Of a DNA stretch of 64,000 nt, positions 18,714 through 29,052 are shown piece by piece. A program made the position numbers and the translations under genes. How positions within the stretch are numbered: the stretch's first letter is position 1; every line of letters starts with the position of its first letter. The stretch comes from Gimesia benthica. Lineage in GTDB: Bacteria > Planctomycetota > Planctomycetia > Planctomycetales > Planctomycetaceae. The notes below the pieces were generated by a model. The model was given only the letters and a program-made list of their open reading frames with translations, made no database searches and was not told the DNA's origin. Location of the stretch: positions 6,708,001 to 6,772,000 of the forward strand of contig NZ_CP043930.1 in assembly GCF_009720525.1 (NCBI RefSeq), read 5' to 3'.

Positions 18714-19337
18714 ATGGGAAATAAAGGCGAATATCCCGACTGGTTTTTGTGGTTGTGGGACAAATGGTTCGTCCTGTTTCTGTTGCTGGGAGTTGTGACC
18801 TTAGTGCTGATCGCGGGGGCAGTGTACCTCGATACCCGCTTCGAACGGTTTGAACACGAATTGAAGTTCGTACCACCGCGCAGCTATGAACCGCCCGATC
18901 TTGCCAGTTACCAGGCAGGCGAAATCGACTCAGAAAAAATGACGCGCAGCGGTTCGATCTATGCGCCCTGTTATTCTCACATCTATTATCATGGCGGATC
19001 GCCGTTGCTTCTGGAAACGACTCTGAGTATCCGGAACATCAATCAGGATCAGCCGGTCTACCTCACCGGAGTCAAGTATGTCGATACTGACGGGGAGTCG
19101 ATTAAGGTCTATCTCGACCAGCCAATCAAGCTCGCCCCGTTTCAGACGATTGAATTCCTGGTGGAAGAAAAAGACAGCACGGGAGGCTCCGGTGCGAATT
19201 TTCTCGTGAACTGGATGGCTGAGGAGCAGGTTGTACCGCCGCTGGTTGAATCCGTCATGGTGGGGGCTTCTGGTTCGCGGGCAATCGCCTTCACGCGGAG
19301 TGGTGTGCCGATTCCTGCTGCTCAAACGGGAGAATAA
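18714..19337 (+). CDS. DUF3124 membrane-anchored protein
   Basis: This is 207 aa. The N-terminus is cytoplasmic and Trp-rich ('YPDWFLWLWDKW'), followed by one membrane span (about 17-42). The rest is probably periplasmic and matches DUF3124: 'YAPCYSHIYYHGGSPLLLETTLSIRN', 'VKYVDTDGESIKVYLDQPIKLAPFQTIEFLVEE', and the signature end 'GGSGANFLVNW'. The function of DUF3124 is not known. It lies between the HD gene and a sulfatase, with 150- and 54-bp gaps. Confidence 0.8.
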   Translation: MGNKGEYPDWFLWLWDKWFVLFLLLGVVTLVLIAGAVYLDTRFERFEHELKFVPPRSYEPPDLASYQAGEIDSEKMTRSGSIYAPCYSHIYYHGGSPLLLETTLSIRNINQDQPVYLTGVKYVDTDGESIKVYLDQPIKLAPFQTIEFLVEEKDSTGGSGANFLVNWMAEEQVVPPLVESVMVGASGSRAIAFTRSGVPIPAAQTGE

Positions 19338-19391
19338 AACCGCCCCGAATCCCGGATTCATTTTTAATTCACTGTCATTGAAAGCGCTCTC

Positions 19392-20960
19392 ATGTCATTT
19401 CGAATCTTCTCACTGCTGACGCTGTTCCTGGTTTGCCTCCTGCATGGTCATTCTCAGCTCCGGGCCGACAAACCCAATGTGATCGTAATCATGGCCGATG
19501 ATCTCGGGTACGGGGACGTTTCCTGTTATGGCGCGACAGCGCTCAAGACACCTCACATCGATCAACTGGCAGCTGACGGACTGCGGTTTACCAGCGGATA
19601 CTGTTCCGCTTCGACATGCACGCCGACCCGCTATTCGTTCCTGACCGGGACCTATGCCTTTCGGGGAAAGCGGACCGGAATTGCGCCACCAAATGCACCG
19701 GCCATTATTAAGCCGGGAACAGAGACCGTCGCTTCTCTGTTGAAACGCGCCGGCTATACCACGGCCGTAATCGGTAAATGGCACCTCGGGCTCGGGGGAG
19801 AAGCGGGACCGGACTGGAACGGAGATTTGAAACCGGGGCCACTGGAGATCGGTTTTGATACCTGCTTCCTGTTGCCGACAACCAATGACCGGGTTCCTCA
19901 GGTGTATGTGAAAGATCACCGGGTTCTCAATCTCGATCCGGCAGATCCCCTCTGGGTGGGAAATAAGAAGCCCAGCCCAGATCACCCGACCGGCCTCACA
20001 CACCGTGATACGCTCAAGATGGACTGGTCTCACGGGCATAACTCAACGATTCACAATGGAATCAGCCGCATCGGCTTTTATACAGGCGGGTATGCGGCTC
20101 GTTTCCGCGATGAGGATCTGGCCGATAAGTGGGTTGAGAAGTCGGTCGAATTTATCGAAGCCAATAAAGATCAACCCTTTTTTCTGTTCTTCGCCTCGCA
20201 CGATATTCACGTCCCGCGCATGCCTCATGAACGGTTTCAGGGAAAAACATCACTCGGTTATCGCGGCGATTCAATTATTCAGCTCGACTGGTGTGTGGGT
20301 GAGCTGATGAAAACACTCGATCGTCTCAAGCTGGCTGAGAACACGCTCGTCGTATTCTGTTCCGATAACGGTCCTGTGATGGATGATGGTTACAAAGATG
20401 GTGCGCTGGAGAAAGTAGGAGATCACCGCGCTGCCGGACCATATTCCGGGGGCAAGTACAGTGTTTATGAGGGGGGAACCCGGACGCCCTTTATTACCCG
20501 CTGGAAAGGGCGTATCCCGCATGGTGTCAGTGATGAGCTGGTCTGTACTATCGATTTGCCAGCCAGCCTGGCAACATTGACCGGACAGAAACTGCCCCAG
20601 GATGCCTGTCGAGACAGTTTCAATGTGCTGGATGCACTGCTGGGGAAACCGGATGCTGCAGGGCGTGCGCATCTCGTGCAACAGAATAACGGGAACAACG
20701 GCACGTATGCCTTGCGGACCGGGAAATGGAAATTACAGCGGTACGACAAACAGACCGCCCGCAATATCATTGTCGAGCAGCAGCTGTCAAACACCAAAGT
20801 CCCCCAATATCAGTTGTTCGATCTGGAGCAGGATCCTGCGGAAAAGCAGAACGTCATCCAGGCACATCCGGAACTTGCACAGCGGTTGAAAAAACAGCTG
20901 GCCGATCTGATCGAGCAGGGGAGCAGCCGACCCGGTGCCGTTGCACCTGCAGAGAAATAA
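19392..20960 (+). CDS. secreted type I sulfatase
   Basis: This is 522 aa. A signal peptide ends near 'HSQLRADKPN'. 'VIVIMADDLGYGD' gives the calcium ligands and the active site is Cys76-Thr-Pro-Thr-Arg in 'SASTCTPTRYSFLTG'. 'IGKWHLGLGG', 'FFASHDIHVPR' and 'FCSDNGPV' complete the family signature. It most resembles the arylsulfatase-like enzymes that planctomycetes carry in large numbers for sulfated polysaccharides. Its stop codon is directly adjacent to the stop of the opposing sulfatase at 20961, with no gap. Confidence 0.93.
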   Translation: MSFRIFSLLTLFLVCLLHGHSQLRADKPNVIVIMADDLGYGDVSCYGATALKTPHIDQLAADGLRFTSGYCSASTCTPTRYSFLTGTYAFRGKRTGIAPPNAPAIIKPGTETVASLLKRAGYTTAVIGKWHLGLGGEAGPDWNGDLKPGPLEIGFDTCFLLPTTNDRVPQVYVKDHRVLNLDPADPLWVGNKKPSPDHPTGLTHRDTLKMDWSHGHNSTIHNGISRIGFYTGGYAARFRDEDLADKWVEKSVEFIEANKDQPFFLFFASHDIHVPRMPHERFQGKTSLGYRGDSIIQLDWCVGELMKTLDRLKLAENTLVVFCSDNGPVMDDGYKDGALEKVGDHRAAGPYSGGKYSVYEGGTRTPFITRWKGRIPHGVSDELVCTIDLPASLATLTGQKLPQDACRDSFNVLDALLGKPDAAGRAHLVQQNNGNNGTYALRTGKWKLQRYDKQTARNIIVEQQLSNTKVPQYQLFDLEQDPAEKQNVIQAHPELAQRLKKQLADLIEQGSSRPGAVAPAEK

Positions 20961-22388
20961 TTAAAACAGAGCCGGCTTCATCTGCGAATTAAGTTCGTTC
21001 CAGCGGGTGAGCAGTTCCTGCAGTTTGTCCTGCTGCTCGCTGGCGAGATTGGTCTGTTCCGACAGATCCTCTGTGATGTGGTACAACTCCCAGTCTTTGA
21101 TGTCGGATTTGCCCCGCATTTTGACAATTTTCCAGTCCCCCAGTCGGAGTGCAGCTCGTTTGCCCTGACGCCAGAAAAGCTCGTGATGCGGCGTACCGTC
21201 TTTTTCTTTCAACAGGTACGGCATCAGGTTTTCACCATCCAGATCGTCCGGCAGCGGTGCACCGGAGAGAGCTGCCGACGTGCTGAAAAGATCCATGCTG
21301 CTGACTGGCTGCGAATAGGTTTGGCCTGCAGGTAACTTATCTGTCCAGCGCATCAGAAAGGGAACCCGCAGCCCTCCTTCGTACATGGATCCCTTCTCGC
21401 CACGCAGAGGAAGATTACTGGACGTGAGTTCGCGCGTCGGGCCGCCGTTGTCACTTAGAAAGACAATCAACGTGTTGCGATCCAGTTTGGCATTTCGGAC
21501 CTGCTTCAGAATCTGACCGACACTTTGATCCAGGGAAGAAAGCATGGCGGCAAAAATGCGTCGGTGCACATCGTCAATGTTTTGAAAACGCTGCATGTCC
21601 GCCTGTTTCCCCTGCAGGGGGCTGTGAACTGCGTTATACGCCAGGTAGAGAAAAAAGGGTTTGTCCTGGTGGCGATCGATAAAGCTGAGCGCTTCCCGTG
21701 TGAACGCATCGGTCAGGTATTCCGTTTCCACAACCGGTTGTCCGCCGCGAATGATGGGGTTGTTGGCGTCATAGTCGGGTTCATCGTATCCCAGATGCGT
21801 TGAGTAAATCAGCTGTTCGCCAATCCAGCGCCCCTTGCTTCCACCGGGAAGTGTCTTGCGACGCAGCATGGTTGTCACCCCCTGATACGGCGGCGGGACG
21901 AAGTAATGCCCTTCGTGCATGAAGCCGAAGAATTCGTCGAATCCATGGCGGTAGGGATGATAGTCGGCAGCGCCCCCCAGATGCCATTTTCCGATCAGGC
22001 CGGTCGTGTAACCCTGATCGTGCAGAAGTTCGGCCAGCGTCTGTTCTGCGGGCGGCAGCCCCGTACCCGGATCTTCATTGCGGGCACCGATGGGATTGAA
22101 TTCATAACCGAAGCGAGTCGGGATCTTGCCCGTCAACAGTCCCGCCCGTGACGGACTGCAGTTAGGCGCGGTGACATAAGCCTGTGTAAAACGAATGCCC
22201 TCCTGGGCGAGTGAGTCGATATGTGGCGTGGGGATTTGCGGATTTCCCTGGCAGCCCAGTTCTCCGTAACCCAGGTCATCGGCGAGTAGGATGATGATGT
22301 TGGGCTGTTCTGCTGCCCGCAGAGAGGGATCTGTTGCCACGGGGGACAGGATGAAACTGAGTAGAAACAGGGAGACGATCAAACGCAT
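20961..22388 (-). CDS. secreted type I sulfatase
   Basis: This is 475 aa with a signal peptide. 'IIILLADDLGYGELG' precedes the active site Cys77-Ser-Pro-Ser-Arg in 'APNCSPSRAGLLTGK'. 'IGKWHLGGAADYHPYRHGFDEFFG' and 'FLSDNGGPTREL' fit the arylsulfatase A / N-acetylgalactosamine-sulfatase-like branch, which is distinct from the neighbour at 19392. The two are therefore not a simple tandem duplication. The Cys needs an FGE encoded elsewhere. Confidence 0.93.
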   Translation of the reverse strand: MRLIVSLFLLSFILSPVATDPSLRAAEQPNIIILLADDLGYGELGCQGNPQIPTPHIDSLAQEGIRFTQAYVTAPNCSPSRAGLLTGKIPTRFGYEFNPIGARNEDPGTGLPPAEQTLAELLHDQGYTTGLIGKWHLGGAADYHPYRHGFDEFFGFMHEGHYFVPPPYQGVTTMLRRKTLPGGSKGRWIGEQLIYSTHLGYDEPDYDANNPIIRGGQPVVETEYLTDAFTREALSFIDRHQDKPFFLYLAYNAVHSPLQGKQADMQRFQNIDDVHRRIFAAMLSSLDQSVGQILKQVRNAKLDRNTLIVFLSDNGGPTRELTSSNLPLRGEKGSMYEGGLRVPFLMRWTDKLPAGQTYSQPVSSMDLFSTSAALSGAPLPDDLDGENLMPYLLKEKDGTPHHELFWRQGKRAALRLGDWKIVKMRGKSDIKDWELYHITEDLSEQTNLASEQQDKLQELLTRWNELNSQMKPALF

Positions 22389-22656
22389 GCTGGTTTCCTC
22401 TTCGATGAGCGAATCGATTTGAATACACAGGGCCGTTTCCGGGACCGGAGTGAATCAGCGGCTCATCGATTGTAACGCTTCGGGAAACTGCTGCCCATGA
22501 AATCCTGATTGAATTGGTGAAATACGAGTGTGAATGGGGCATCGCTGGAAGGGATCGCCTCGAACGCCTATACTGCAGGTTCGCTGATGAAAGCGATCCC
22601 GTCCGCAAGCGAGACCGGGGGCAGCGAAGAATGTCACTTAATCCGGAAAGAGAATC

Positions 22657-23514
<858 letters not shown>

Positions 23515-23730
23515 ACGATTTTCTTAAAGACTGCTAAAATCCGAAATACCCTCTCATGCCATCAATTTCGCCCAGTCGATAAAGGGTAACAGGCGAAGTG
23601 TCGGGTGCGGTTGCGCGCCTGTGTCATGTCTCGCCTGCACCTCAACGCCCCATTGAGGCTGCTCCCCGCGACCCAGGCAGAGATCTCGTTCCCGTGACGA
23701 TGTCTGCATGCAGAAACAGGATTTTTCGTT

Positions 23731-25593
23731 GTGAAGATCGGTCTGTTAACACGAAAACTGACAACGGTTTATTTATTGCTGGCACTCTTCGGTTATCTGA
23801 CCGTGGGATGTCTGCGCCAGCCTGCGGACGTGATCTCCCAGTCGAATCAGAAATCTGACAACCCGCTGATCACTGCCAGTAACAGCTCCAGCTTTAACTT
23901 TTTTGATCAGAAAAAGAAAGTTTCTGTTCAAGAGAAGCCGGGCCGTGTGAAGCTGGGGGCGCCGACCTCAGTGCCGGAAGAGCAGATTGCTCAAGCGGAA
24001 CACAAATCAGAGGCGATGCAACCGGGGCCTGTAAAAATCAGCCAGGCTGCCTTTGAGGATGCGGAACGCCAGCGACAGGATGCAGAAGCAGCAGCTCAAA
24101 ACAAACCGGTCAAACGCAGCCCCGCAGATCTGGATGACTGGCGCTCTAAATCACTGATCGCTGAGGCCAGGAAATATCCTTCAAAGCTGATGGACGCCTG
24201 TCAGCAGAACTCCGAACGGATTCAACAGGCTTCCGGTTCGATCAGCAGGGAATTTTCACAAGGGATTCGGCGTCTGGCGGGAACCTCACAGCCGGAATCC
24301 AATTCGCAGGAAAAAGCTGTCACACCGCAGGAACCTCCCCAAGAGGAACCAAATTTCGAACAAACGGCAGATGATGTTTTTCGATCGGACGAGCTCAGTC
24401 GCTATTTAGATCAGGCCGATCAGCAGCAGTCAGCTGATCCTCAGCTGAAACAACTTGGTCAGGAATTAGAGCGGGATCTGCAGCAGACGAATCCAGTCTT
24501 CGAAGATGTGTCACAGGAAATGCGAAGACTGCAAATCAGTTCGATCATGGAACGAGCCCGGCGTGAATTGAAACAGAAGAACTATGAATACGCACAGTTC
24601 CTGGCGGAACAGGCCCTGGAAACCAGCTATCGCGGGCATGTCGCCTTTGGTCTGGATGAAGTCTCTCCACAGATGCTGTTGCAGCAGATCAAAGAAGAAC
24701 TGGCAGCCCAGCAGCCGTCCGATTTGAAGCAGACAGGTCATTCAGAACCGCAGGTACAGTCTAACGGCGGTCAGAGAGTTCCTAACTTCCGTCCCTCAAG
24801 GGTTCATCCCTTGAAACGACGTGCTACACCTCCTCAGCAACCAGAACCAGTGAAAACGCGTCCTGTTCAACCGACTTCACCCGGTCCTGCGAGTGATGAG
24901 TTACCACTGATCGTACCTCGTAACATGGGGACGACTCCTGTTCAGCCACAACAATCCAACAGGCAGAGAAGTTCCGCAGGAAGTCTCTCTCTCGAACCTC
25001 CGAGTTTTGAACCAACTCTGGAGGCACCCGAAGAGTTGCCGCCGATCGAACAGCCGATCCAGCGGCGGGAACAGCCCGTTCCACAGGAACCGTCTGTCAA
25101 ACTGGAACTGGAAGAAGTACCAGCCGAAGCGCCTGCTCGGATTGAGCTGAAAGAGCCGAAACCAGCGGCTGCTCCGGTGCAACCGTCGCAGACTGTTGAA
25201 AAGCAGGACGAAAAGCCTGCTGCAGGGGCGGGGCCTCAGCTGATGCTGCCGAAACTGCCTTCTGTTCCCGGTGATCAGACTTCACAGACGGGGCGTCACC
25301 GCAGTACGCAGACAGCACCTGTGAAGTTTCGCTCGCGGATTCAGGATCGTGGCGCAGAACCATCTCCCTTTGTCGAGCAGAAACTGGAAGAAGTTCAAGC
25401 GGAAGCAGGCCAGCCAGGCACGAGTCTGCAATTGGATGAGATTGAGTGGGACCTGGCAGAGCGGAAACGCCCCGAAGTGAAAAACGGCTGGGGAAGTCTG
25501 ACAACCCTGTTACTGGTGGCAGGCGGGGTGATCATCTTTCTGCTGTCCGGGATCATCATCGTTCTGCTGCGACGCGGAACCTCTGCCTCCTGA
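23731..25593 (+). CDS. large Pro/Gln-rich lipoprotein with a C-terminal membrane span
   Basis: This is 620 aa from GTG 23731. A lipobox (Leu-Thr-Val-Gly-Cys27) predicts a lipidated N-terminus. A helical part around 265-330 ('SIMERARRELKQKNYEYAQFLAEQALETSYRG') has a TPR-like flavour. About 330-560 is low-complexity, rich in Pro, Gln and Glu. A hydrophobic segment (about 590-615) followed by Arg-Arg suggests a membrane anchor at the C-terminus. No known family is recognised. With both ends anchored it could bridge membrane and wall space; this is inference. Confidence 0.7.
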   Translation: MKIGLLTRKLTTVYLLLALFGYLTVGCLRQPADVISQSNQKSDNPLITASNSSSFNFFDQKKKVSVQEKPGRVKLGAPTSVPEEQIAQAEHKSEAMQPGPVKISQAAFEDAERQRQDAEAAAQNKPVKRSPADLDDWRSKSLIAEARKYPSKLMDACQQNSERIQQASGSISREFSQGIRRLAGTSQPESNSQEKAVTPQEPPQEEPNFEQTADDVFRSDELSRYLDQADQQQSADPQLKQLGQELERDLQQTNPVFEDVSQEMRRLQISSIMERARRELKQKNYEYAQFLAEQALETSYRGHVAFGLDEVSPQMLLQQIKEELAAQQPSDLKQTGHSEPQVQSNGGQRVPNFRPSRVHPLKRRATPPQQPEPVKTRPVQPTSPGPASDELPLIVPRNMGTTPVQPQQSNRQRSSAGSLSLEPPSFEPTLEAPEELPPIEQPIQRREQPVPQEPSVKLELEEVPAEAPARIELKEPKPAAAPVQPSQTVEKQDEKPAAGAGPQLMLPKLPSVPGDQTSQTGRHRSTQTAPVKFRSRIQDRGAEPSPFVEQKLEEVQAEAGQPGTSLQLDEIEWDLAERKRPEVKNGWGSLTTLLLVAGGVIIFLLSGIIIVLLRRGTSAS

Positions 25594-25693
25594 TGGACTG
25601 ATCACGTACTTTCAGTTATGGGGCAGCAAGCGGGCAGCGGTCGACCGCTCCTGCGAGCGGTCTCTTCTGGATGGATCTGGTATCAGCGTCTGC

Positions 25694-26044
25694 TTAGTTT
25701 TCCGGTTTGGTGAGAAACTCACCACCGCTGATGAACATACCGTTATCGCAGGGCGTGCACCACATGATCTTGACGCGGTATTCAAATTCACGCGTCTCGC
25801 TGGCCAGTTTGACGGTGACTTCGCCCGGATTGATCATCCCTTTGTGCAGCAGTCCGAGTCCCTGGCGGCTGATTTCGCGAGTCATGGCTGAAATAGTATT
25901 CCCCCGAGAGGTTTTGATCTCTGCAGGCACGGAGAGTTCCAGGCGATCCACGTCACGGACATTGACGGCATCCTGATTACCGAAGCTGGCCAGTACGTGT
26001 TTCAGGTCCTCCATTGAAGGACGGCTCCATGGCGTTTCTTCCAT
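25694..26044 (-). CDS. PilZ-domain protein
   Basis: This is 116 aa. The segment 'DRLELSVPAEIKTSRGNTISAMTREISRQGLGLLHKG' followed by 'GEVTVKLASETREFEYRVKIMWC' has the PilZ barrel pattern. The usual RxxxR is not clearly present and D/NxSxxG reads ISRQGLG, so c-di-GMP binding is uncertain. It stands alone and has no catalytic partner domain. PilZ proteins of this size often act as adaptor switches on motility, secretion or polysaccharide machines. Confidence 0.75.
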   Translation of the reverse strand: MEETPWSRPSMEDLKHVLASFGNQDAVNVRDVDRLELSVPAEIKTSRGNTISAMTREISRQGLGLLHKGMINPGEVTVKLASETREFEYRVKIMWCTPCDNGMFISGGEFLTKPEN

Positions 26045-26567
26045 TGAATTACTCCCGGGTTAGAAGTCTGTATTTTGATTTTGTATGTGGGTTCAGTTCT
26101 GACTGATATAGAAATATAGAATACAAATCGCGAATAGTGCCTGATTTCATGCCAGATTACAGAGTTTGCTGGAACTGGAAGTTCGTAATTTGAGGGGAAA
26201 GACTGAGCTCACCACAGTCGATCCCTGCGAACGGGGTAACCGCTGACTTTTGTGTGAGTCAGATTGATGGCACCGACTGTTCCAAATCTACCGGTTGTGA
26301 CGGTATTTCACCCTTTGAAGGTACGAGTTATACCAGTCGTACGAAAGAAATCAGCTGATTCTGCTATACCGGCTGCCGTTTGGAAAAACCGTTTGACGCA
26401 TTGTTTCAAGTCGGTTCGATATGAAATTGGGGTGGTCTCAGTAATCGATCATTTGACTGATGACTCAGCCGGGCCTGGATCCTGAGTTCAGAATAATGTT
26501 GATTACCAGGGGTGTGAGTACTTGAAATGGCTCGAGCAAGCGAAAGCAGATTGATCTACCAAATCTT
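26045..26567. other. intergenic region between divergent PilZ and MMPL genes
   Basis: This is 523 bases. The only open frame (26264-26485) has no ribosome site and no recognisable product. No tRNA, repeat or terminator was seen. It probably holds two divergent promoters. Confidence 0.4.
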
Positions 26568-28793
26568 ATGATCTCATCTTTCTATCAAAAATACAGTCGT
26601 TACCTGATCTGGGGTGTGTTCTGCACGCTGCCGATTCTGGCCTTCATGGCAGAGCTGCTGCCTTCCAACAATGATATCGAAACCTGGTTGCCCAAGGATT
26701 CGGATGTTCGCATTGTTTACGATCGCTTCAAGGCGGAGTTCGGTGCGGAAGAGGTCATTCTGGTGGCGGTGGAGAAGGGGCTGGATCAGCCGGCACTGAT
26801 CGAAGGCACCGCAGGGCGGATCGAAACCCTGGATTCCGTCAGAGAGTGCTGGACCCCCGATCGACTGAAAAATATTCTGAATGAATTCCAGGTAGAACCA
26901 GCAGAGATCAACCGTCGTCTGGACGGCCTGTTGATGAACAAGCAGCATAACATGGCCGGGATCCTGGTATTACTCTCAGACGAGGGGATTAAAGACCGGG
27001 CTGGAACGGTCGCCGGGATTCGTGAAAAGCTGGAGTACAACCAGTTAACCGGACGTGAGGTCAAGCTGGCGGGAGCGCCGGTGGTGATTGCAGAACTGGA
27101 TCGCCTGGGCAGTCAGAAAACCAATAAAAAGTTTTTCATCATCACGCTGCTGATCAGTCTGTGTCTCCTGTATTACTCCTTCCGCGAATGGAAGAAAACA
27201 CTGGCCACACTGGGTCTGACGATCTGGGCCATCAACCTGACCACCGCTCTGATCTACCTGGGCGGCGGTGAGATGAACTTCATTCTTGGTGCCCTGTCGG
27301 TGATGGTGCTGGTATTCACACTCGCCATTTCGATTCACGTGCATCACTATGTCGCCAGCTGTATCGATCAACCCGATCCCCTGTCTGCTGCACTCAAAAT
27401 CGCCTGGAAACCCTGTTTTCTGGCAACCCTGACAACCACGATCGGCCTGTACTCGTTGACGATCAGCGAAATCGGACCAGTCACCCAGTTCGGCTATGCC
27501 GCCTCACTGGGGACGTTCGTCTCCCTGATTACCGGACTCGGGCTCACACCGGCGGTGTTGACCATCTGGCCCATCGATCCGAAAACCATCCACGCAGCGG
27601 AATCCCGTTGGAACTTCCAGAAATGTGCCAACTGGTTGATCGATCATTCTGGACGAGTGTCGCTGGCGACAATCGTATTGGTGATGATTACCGGCGTAGG
27701 GTTGTTCAGTCTTAAGACGAAAATTGATCCACTCGATTTTCTGCCCGCGGAAGGACGAGTGATTCAGGATGTGAGATCCGTTCAGGAGAATCTGACCGAA
27801 CTCGATTCTGTCGAAGCGATTGTTGATTTTGGCGATGACGACAAGCCGTTTATCGAAAAAGTAGAGCGAGTTCGCGAGCTGGAAAAAGTAATCCAGCAGC
27901 ATCCTGCTGTCAGGCACACCATGTCGCTGGCGAGCTTCTTCCCGAATCAGTTTCCCGAAAGTCCGTTCGAAACAGCCCGGCTGTTGTCAAAGGCACAGTC
28001 GAAGCACGGAGAGAATGACTTCGTTTCAGATGGAGAACGGCTGTGGCGGATTTCTGCTCGCATCAGCAGCGATGCAGAACTGCCTCAGGATCAGATTTAC
28101 GACGAACTGTCGGCGATGATCAATGATCCACAGGTCGTTTTGACCGGAGTGGCTCCGTTGTTGAGACGGGCTCAGAACCAGATCTTTACCGGCTTCTGGG
28201 AAAGCTTTTCGATGGCGTTTGTGATCATTACGATTGTGATGATTGTCTCGCTGCGTTCCATCAAAGCGGGACTGGTAGCCATGGTTCCCAACCTGACGCC
28301 GATCTGCATCGTGTTCGGTATCCTGGGCTGGTACCAGATTCCGATCGACATCGGGATCATGATGACTGCCAGTATTGCGCTGGGTATCGCCGTCGACGGG
28401 ACGTTCCACTTCCTGGTGCGATACCAGGAGCAGTTCCGTCTTTCCCGTAATTCGGCTCAGGCTTCCCGCGATTCCCTGCTGATGACCGGTGAACCGATCT
28501 TTACGGCTGCGGTGATTACCGGGGCCGGTATGCTGGCGTTAACGCTCAGCAACTTCGTGCCGACCGCGCGGTTTGGCTATATGATGACTTCACTGCTGGT
28601 GGCAGCACTGGTGGGAGATTTGATCCTGCTGCCCTGTCTGCTGGCCCTGCGACCACGGAATGTCGATCAGCTGGATGGATCTGATCACAAAGACAGTGGT
28701 GCCGAGACTGATGAGTCCCGGCCACGGAGTCCGCATTTTCTCAAGCAGTCGCAGCAGGGAGCGAAAGATCAGTCAGACAAAGCAGTTGCATAG
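26568..28793 (+). CDS. MMPL/RND family transporter
   Basis: This is 741 aa with two RND halves. Each half has one membrane span, a large periplasmic domain, then a block of five or so spans ('FFIITLLISLCLLYYSF' to 'GLGLTPAVLTIWP', and 'SFSMAFVIITIVMIVSL' to 'VGDLILLPCLLAL'). 'GIAVDGTFHFLVRYQE' in the second half is typical of the sterol-sensing/MMPL branch, as in hopanoid or lipid exporters. The C-terminus is a charged cytoplasmic tail. A role in moving lipids or other hydrophobic molecules is likely, but the substrate is unknown. Confidence 0.87.
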   Translation: MISSFYQKYSRYLIWGVFCTLPILAFMAELLPSNNDIETWLPKDSDVRIVYDRFKAEFGAEEVILVAVEKGLDQPALIEGTAGRIETLDSVRECWTPDRLKNILNEFQVEPAEINRRLDGLLMNKQHNMAGILVLLSDEGIKDRAGTVAGIREKLEYNQLTGREVKLAGAPVVIAELDRLGSQKTNKKFFIITLLISLCLLYYSFREWKKTLATLGLTIWAINLTTALIYLGGGEMNFILGALSVMVLVFTLAISIHVHHYVASCIDQPDPLSAALKIAWKPCFLATLTTTIGLYSLTISEIGPVTQFGYAASLGTFVSLITGLGLTPAVLTIWPIDPKTIHAAESRWNFQKCANWLIDHSGRVSLATIVLVMITGVGLFSLKTKIDPLDFLPAEGRVIQDVRSVQENLTELDSVEAIVDFGDDDKPFIEKVERVRELEKVIQQHPAVRHTMSLASFFPNQFPESPFETARLLSKAQSKHGENDFVSDGERLWRISARISSDAELPQDQIYDELSAMINDPQVVLTGVAPLLRRAQNQIFTGFWESFSMAFVIITIVMIVSLRSIKAGLVAMVPNLTPICIVFGILGWYQIPIDIGIMMTASIALGIAVDGTFHFLVRYQEQFRLSRNSAQASRDSLLMTGEPIFTAAVITGAGMLALTLSNFVPTARFGYMMTSLLVAALVGDLILLPCLLALRPRNVDQLDGSDHKDSGAETDESRPRSPHFLKQSQQGAKDQSDKAVA

Positions 28794-29052
28794 TTCATTT
28801 TAGTGCAGTTGCCTGAATTCGTCGGTCAATCTCTTCGCTTTTCCGTACCCGTTGATTGATATATGAAGCCAGTTCATTATCATTGACTTTCCCCTGAAAA
28901 ACAGCATTTTTTCTGTGTCGGCGAGGGAGCGGTCTGCAGCGTTTCTGTGCTGCAGCGATGCCAGCTGGATAGGCCGACCAGAAAACAGAGATAACAAACA
29001 GAGCTATTCAGCACTCCTTTTTTTCAACTACAGGTTCATAGCGGAAATCAAA

